Part shown: one piece after another, positions 7,078-7,903 of the stretch | Layout: each line of letters opens with the position of its first letter | How positions within the stretch are numbered: the stretch's first letter is position 1 | From: CBFGRU01 sp965651255 | Lineage (GTDB): Bacteria; Planctomycetota; Phycisphaerae; Phycisphaerales; SM1A02 | Assembly: GCA_965651255.1 (NCBI GenBank) | Contig: CBFGRU010000145.1 | Location: forward strand, 1 to 7,903 | Reading direction: 5' to 3' | DNA length: 7,903 nucleotides | Program-made: the position numbers and the translations under genes | Notes under the pieces: generated by a model | Seen by the model: only the letters and a program-made list of their open reading frames with translations | Databases searched by the model: none | What the model was told of the DNA's origin: nothing

Positions 7078-7695
7078 ATGCGACGCACCGTTCTCTTGGC
7101 AGCAGCGCTCCTGCTGGCACCCGTCGGGGCGGCATCCGCCCAGGTCATCATCGGCAACATGCCGCAGACCAACGACAACACCCAAACCGCTGACATCGAC
7201 AACCTTCGCCAGAAGGCGCATCGCTTCATCATGCAAAGCGATTCACTGATCGCCGGCGATCTCATCCTTCGACTGCGCAACTACGACACCTTCGGCGAAA
7301 TCACCGTCGAGCTGCGCGATTCAATGAGCAGCACCGCGCCGGGCGGAAACGTGCTGCTGACGTTCAACGCGGCCACCCCCGGCGGGCTCGGCATCTTCGA
7401 TTACACCTTCACACCCACATCCTTCTTCGAGCTCCAGCCGTTCGAAACCTACTGGATCGTCGTGCGCGGCGATGTCTCGAGCAGCGTTGACTGGATGGCA
7501 TCCAGCCCCAGCGTCACGCCCACCGGCCTCGCCCAGTGGGGGTCATCATCCTTCACCACCAACGGCGGTGGAACATGGTCGAACTCATCGATCCTGACCA
7601 CCTTCCAGTTCAACGTCGGCATCCCCGCCCCGGGCGCCATCGCACTCCTCGGCCTGGCTGGCCTGACCACCACGCGCCGCCGACGACGCGCCTGA
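7078..7695 (+). CDS. Secreted choice-of-anchor-type protein with PEP-CTERM-like C-terminal sorting tail
   Basis: A 205-aa protein. The start is set by AGGAG at 7067-7071, 6 nt before the ATG. Residues 1-21 are a classic Sec signal peptide (MRR, Leu/Ala core, cleavage at ASA|Q). The mature part (22-180) is rich in Thr, Ser, Asn and aromatic residues and shows beta-strand alternation with no catalytic motif. Its pattern (NDNTQTADIDNL, IAGDLILRLRNY, FETYWIVVRGD, SVDWMAS) resembles the choice-of-anchor R type of domain seen in exported proteins. These generally read '...LRL...tv.L...l.....YWlvv....' and occur with varied C-terminal anchors. Residues 183-205 form the tail: PAPGA, a hydrophobic run (IALLGLAGL), TTT, then five Arg and a final Ala. 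That is the layout of PEP-CTERM/exosortase-type signals, in the PAPG form common in Phycisphaerae. It should be exported, then processed or held at the membrane or surface. It is transcribed away from putA and followed by a strong terminator, so it is probably monocistronic. The export and sorting call is good; the biological role is unknown. Confidence 0.9.
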   Translation: MRRTVLLAAALLLAPVGAASAQVIIGNMPQTNDNTQTADIDNLRQKAHRFIMQSDSLIAGDLILRLRNYDTFGEITVELRDSMSSTAPGGNVLLTFNAATPGGLGIFDYTFTPTSFFELQPFETYWIVVRGDVSSSVDWMASSPSVTPTGLAQWGSSSFTTNGGGTWSNSSILTTFQFNVGIPAPGAIALLGLAGLTTTRRRRRA

Positions 7696-7769
7696 ACTGC
7701 GTCAGCCGATCCAACCGCATCGCCCTTCAACCGGCGATCGGAAACGGCTCCCAGCATCCAGAACCTTCA

Positions 7770-7799
7770 ACACCGCCCCGCACCACCGCGGGGCGGTGT
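7770..7799 (+). terminator. Probable intrinsic terminator of the secreted-protein gene
   Basis: A perfect 12-bp stem (7770-7781 pairs with 7788-7799) encloses a 6-nt loop, ACCACC. The stem is almost all G/C. The sequence after it, CGTTCTCT, has only scattered Ts rather than a clean T run, so efficiency is uncertain. It sits 75 bp after the stop codon and before the next possible gene, which suits a terminator. Confidence 0.72.
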
Positions 7800-7858
7800 C
7801 GTTCTCTACACCCATTCACGCCACACCATGAAAAAGCGGAAAGGGAGAAGCACCAGGT

Positions 7859-7903
7859 ATGAGGGATGATGCATTCGGCACGAGTGACCGTTTCGCCGCG
7901 ACC
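7859..7903 (+). CDS. Possible start of a further gene, cut by the right edge
   Basis: An ATG at 7859 opens a frame of 15 codons to the window end, reading MRDDAFGTSDRFAAT. A purine-rich GGGAGAAG (7843-7850) lies 8-10 nt upstream and could serve as Shine-Dalgarno. The position after a terminator fits a new transcription unit. Alternative starts at 7866 or 7869 would use another frame (MHSARVTVSPR) but lack a spaced ribosome-binding site. Too little is visible to name a family. Confidence 0.4.
   Translation, partial: MRDDAFGTSDRFAAT

Noticed and set aside
6774..7280. N-terminal extension of PutA by 169 residues to an ATG at 7280
   Set aside because: The extension is low-complexity (Gly/Ser/Arg through the 9-bp repeat). 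It overlaps the secreted-protein gene on the other strand, and the ATG at 6773 has the good ribosome-binding site.
7828..7869. Tiny plus-strand frame encoding a 13-residue Lys/Arg-rich peptide
   Set aside because: It has no ribosome-binding site, is very short, and overlaps the better candidate start at 7859.
1..7903. CRISPR arrays, tRNA or rRNA genes, insertion sequences, attachment sites
   Set aside because: No spaced direct repeats, cloverleaf sequences, transposase motifs or terminal inverted repeats were seen on either strand.

Overview
This is a GC-rich bacterial window, most likely from a planctomycete of the Phycisphaerae/Phycisphaerales type. Three things point that way. There is an exported, full-length tricorn-type protease with two beta-propellers. 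There is a short PutA without a DNA-binding domain. And there is a small secreted protein ending in the planctomycete-style PEP-CTERM-like tail (PAPGA, a hydrophobic stretch, then an Arg-rich end). The assignment rests on protein style only; no marker gene is present.

Layout, left to right. Bases 1-3579 (minus strand) hold a tricorn protease homologue of 1193 visible residues. It has a signal peptide, two propeller regions, an inserted beta-rich domain, and the C1/PDZ/C2 catalytic part. Its C-terminus runs off the left edge. After a 134-bp gap, bases 3714-6773 (minus strand) encode a bifunctional proline dehydrogenase / L-glutamate-gamma-semialdehyde dehydrogenase (PutA, 1019 aa). Bases 6774-7077 form a divergent intergenic region with a 9-bp tandem repeat, a candidate promoter on each side and the ribosome-binding sites of both flanking genes. 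Bases 7078-7695 (plus strand) encode a 205-aa secreted choice-of-anchor-type protein with a C-terminal sorting tail. A perfect 12-bp GC-rich hairpin (7770-7799) probably terminates it. At the right edge, a possible new plus-strand CDS begins at 7859, with only 15 codons visible.

How the genes may work together: the exported tricorn homologue would cut oligopeptides in the envelope, and PutA would oxidise proline to glutamate for carbon, nitrogen and energy. The two lie in the same orientation and could share transcripts, but the functional link is inference. The divergent surface-type protein has its own promoter and shows no evident metabolic link to them.

The window is mostly ordinary metabolism and envelope biology; I see no convincing undescribed multi-gene system. 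The items most worth a second look are the inserted beta-rich domain in the tricorn homologue, the changes at its expected catalytic and specificity positions, and the 9-bp repeat in the divergent promoter region.
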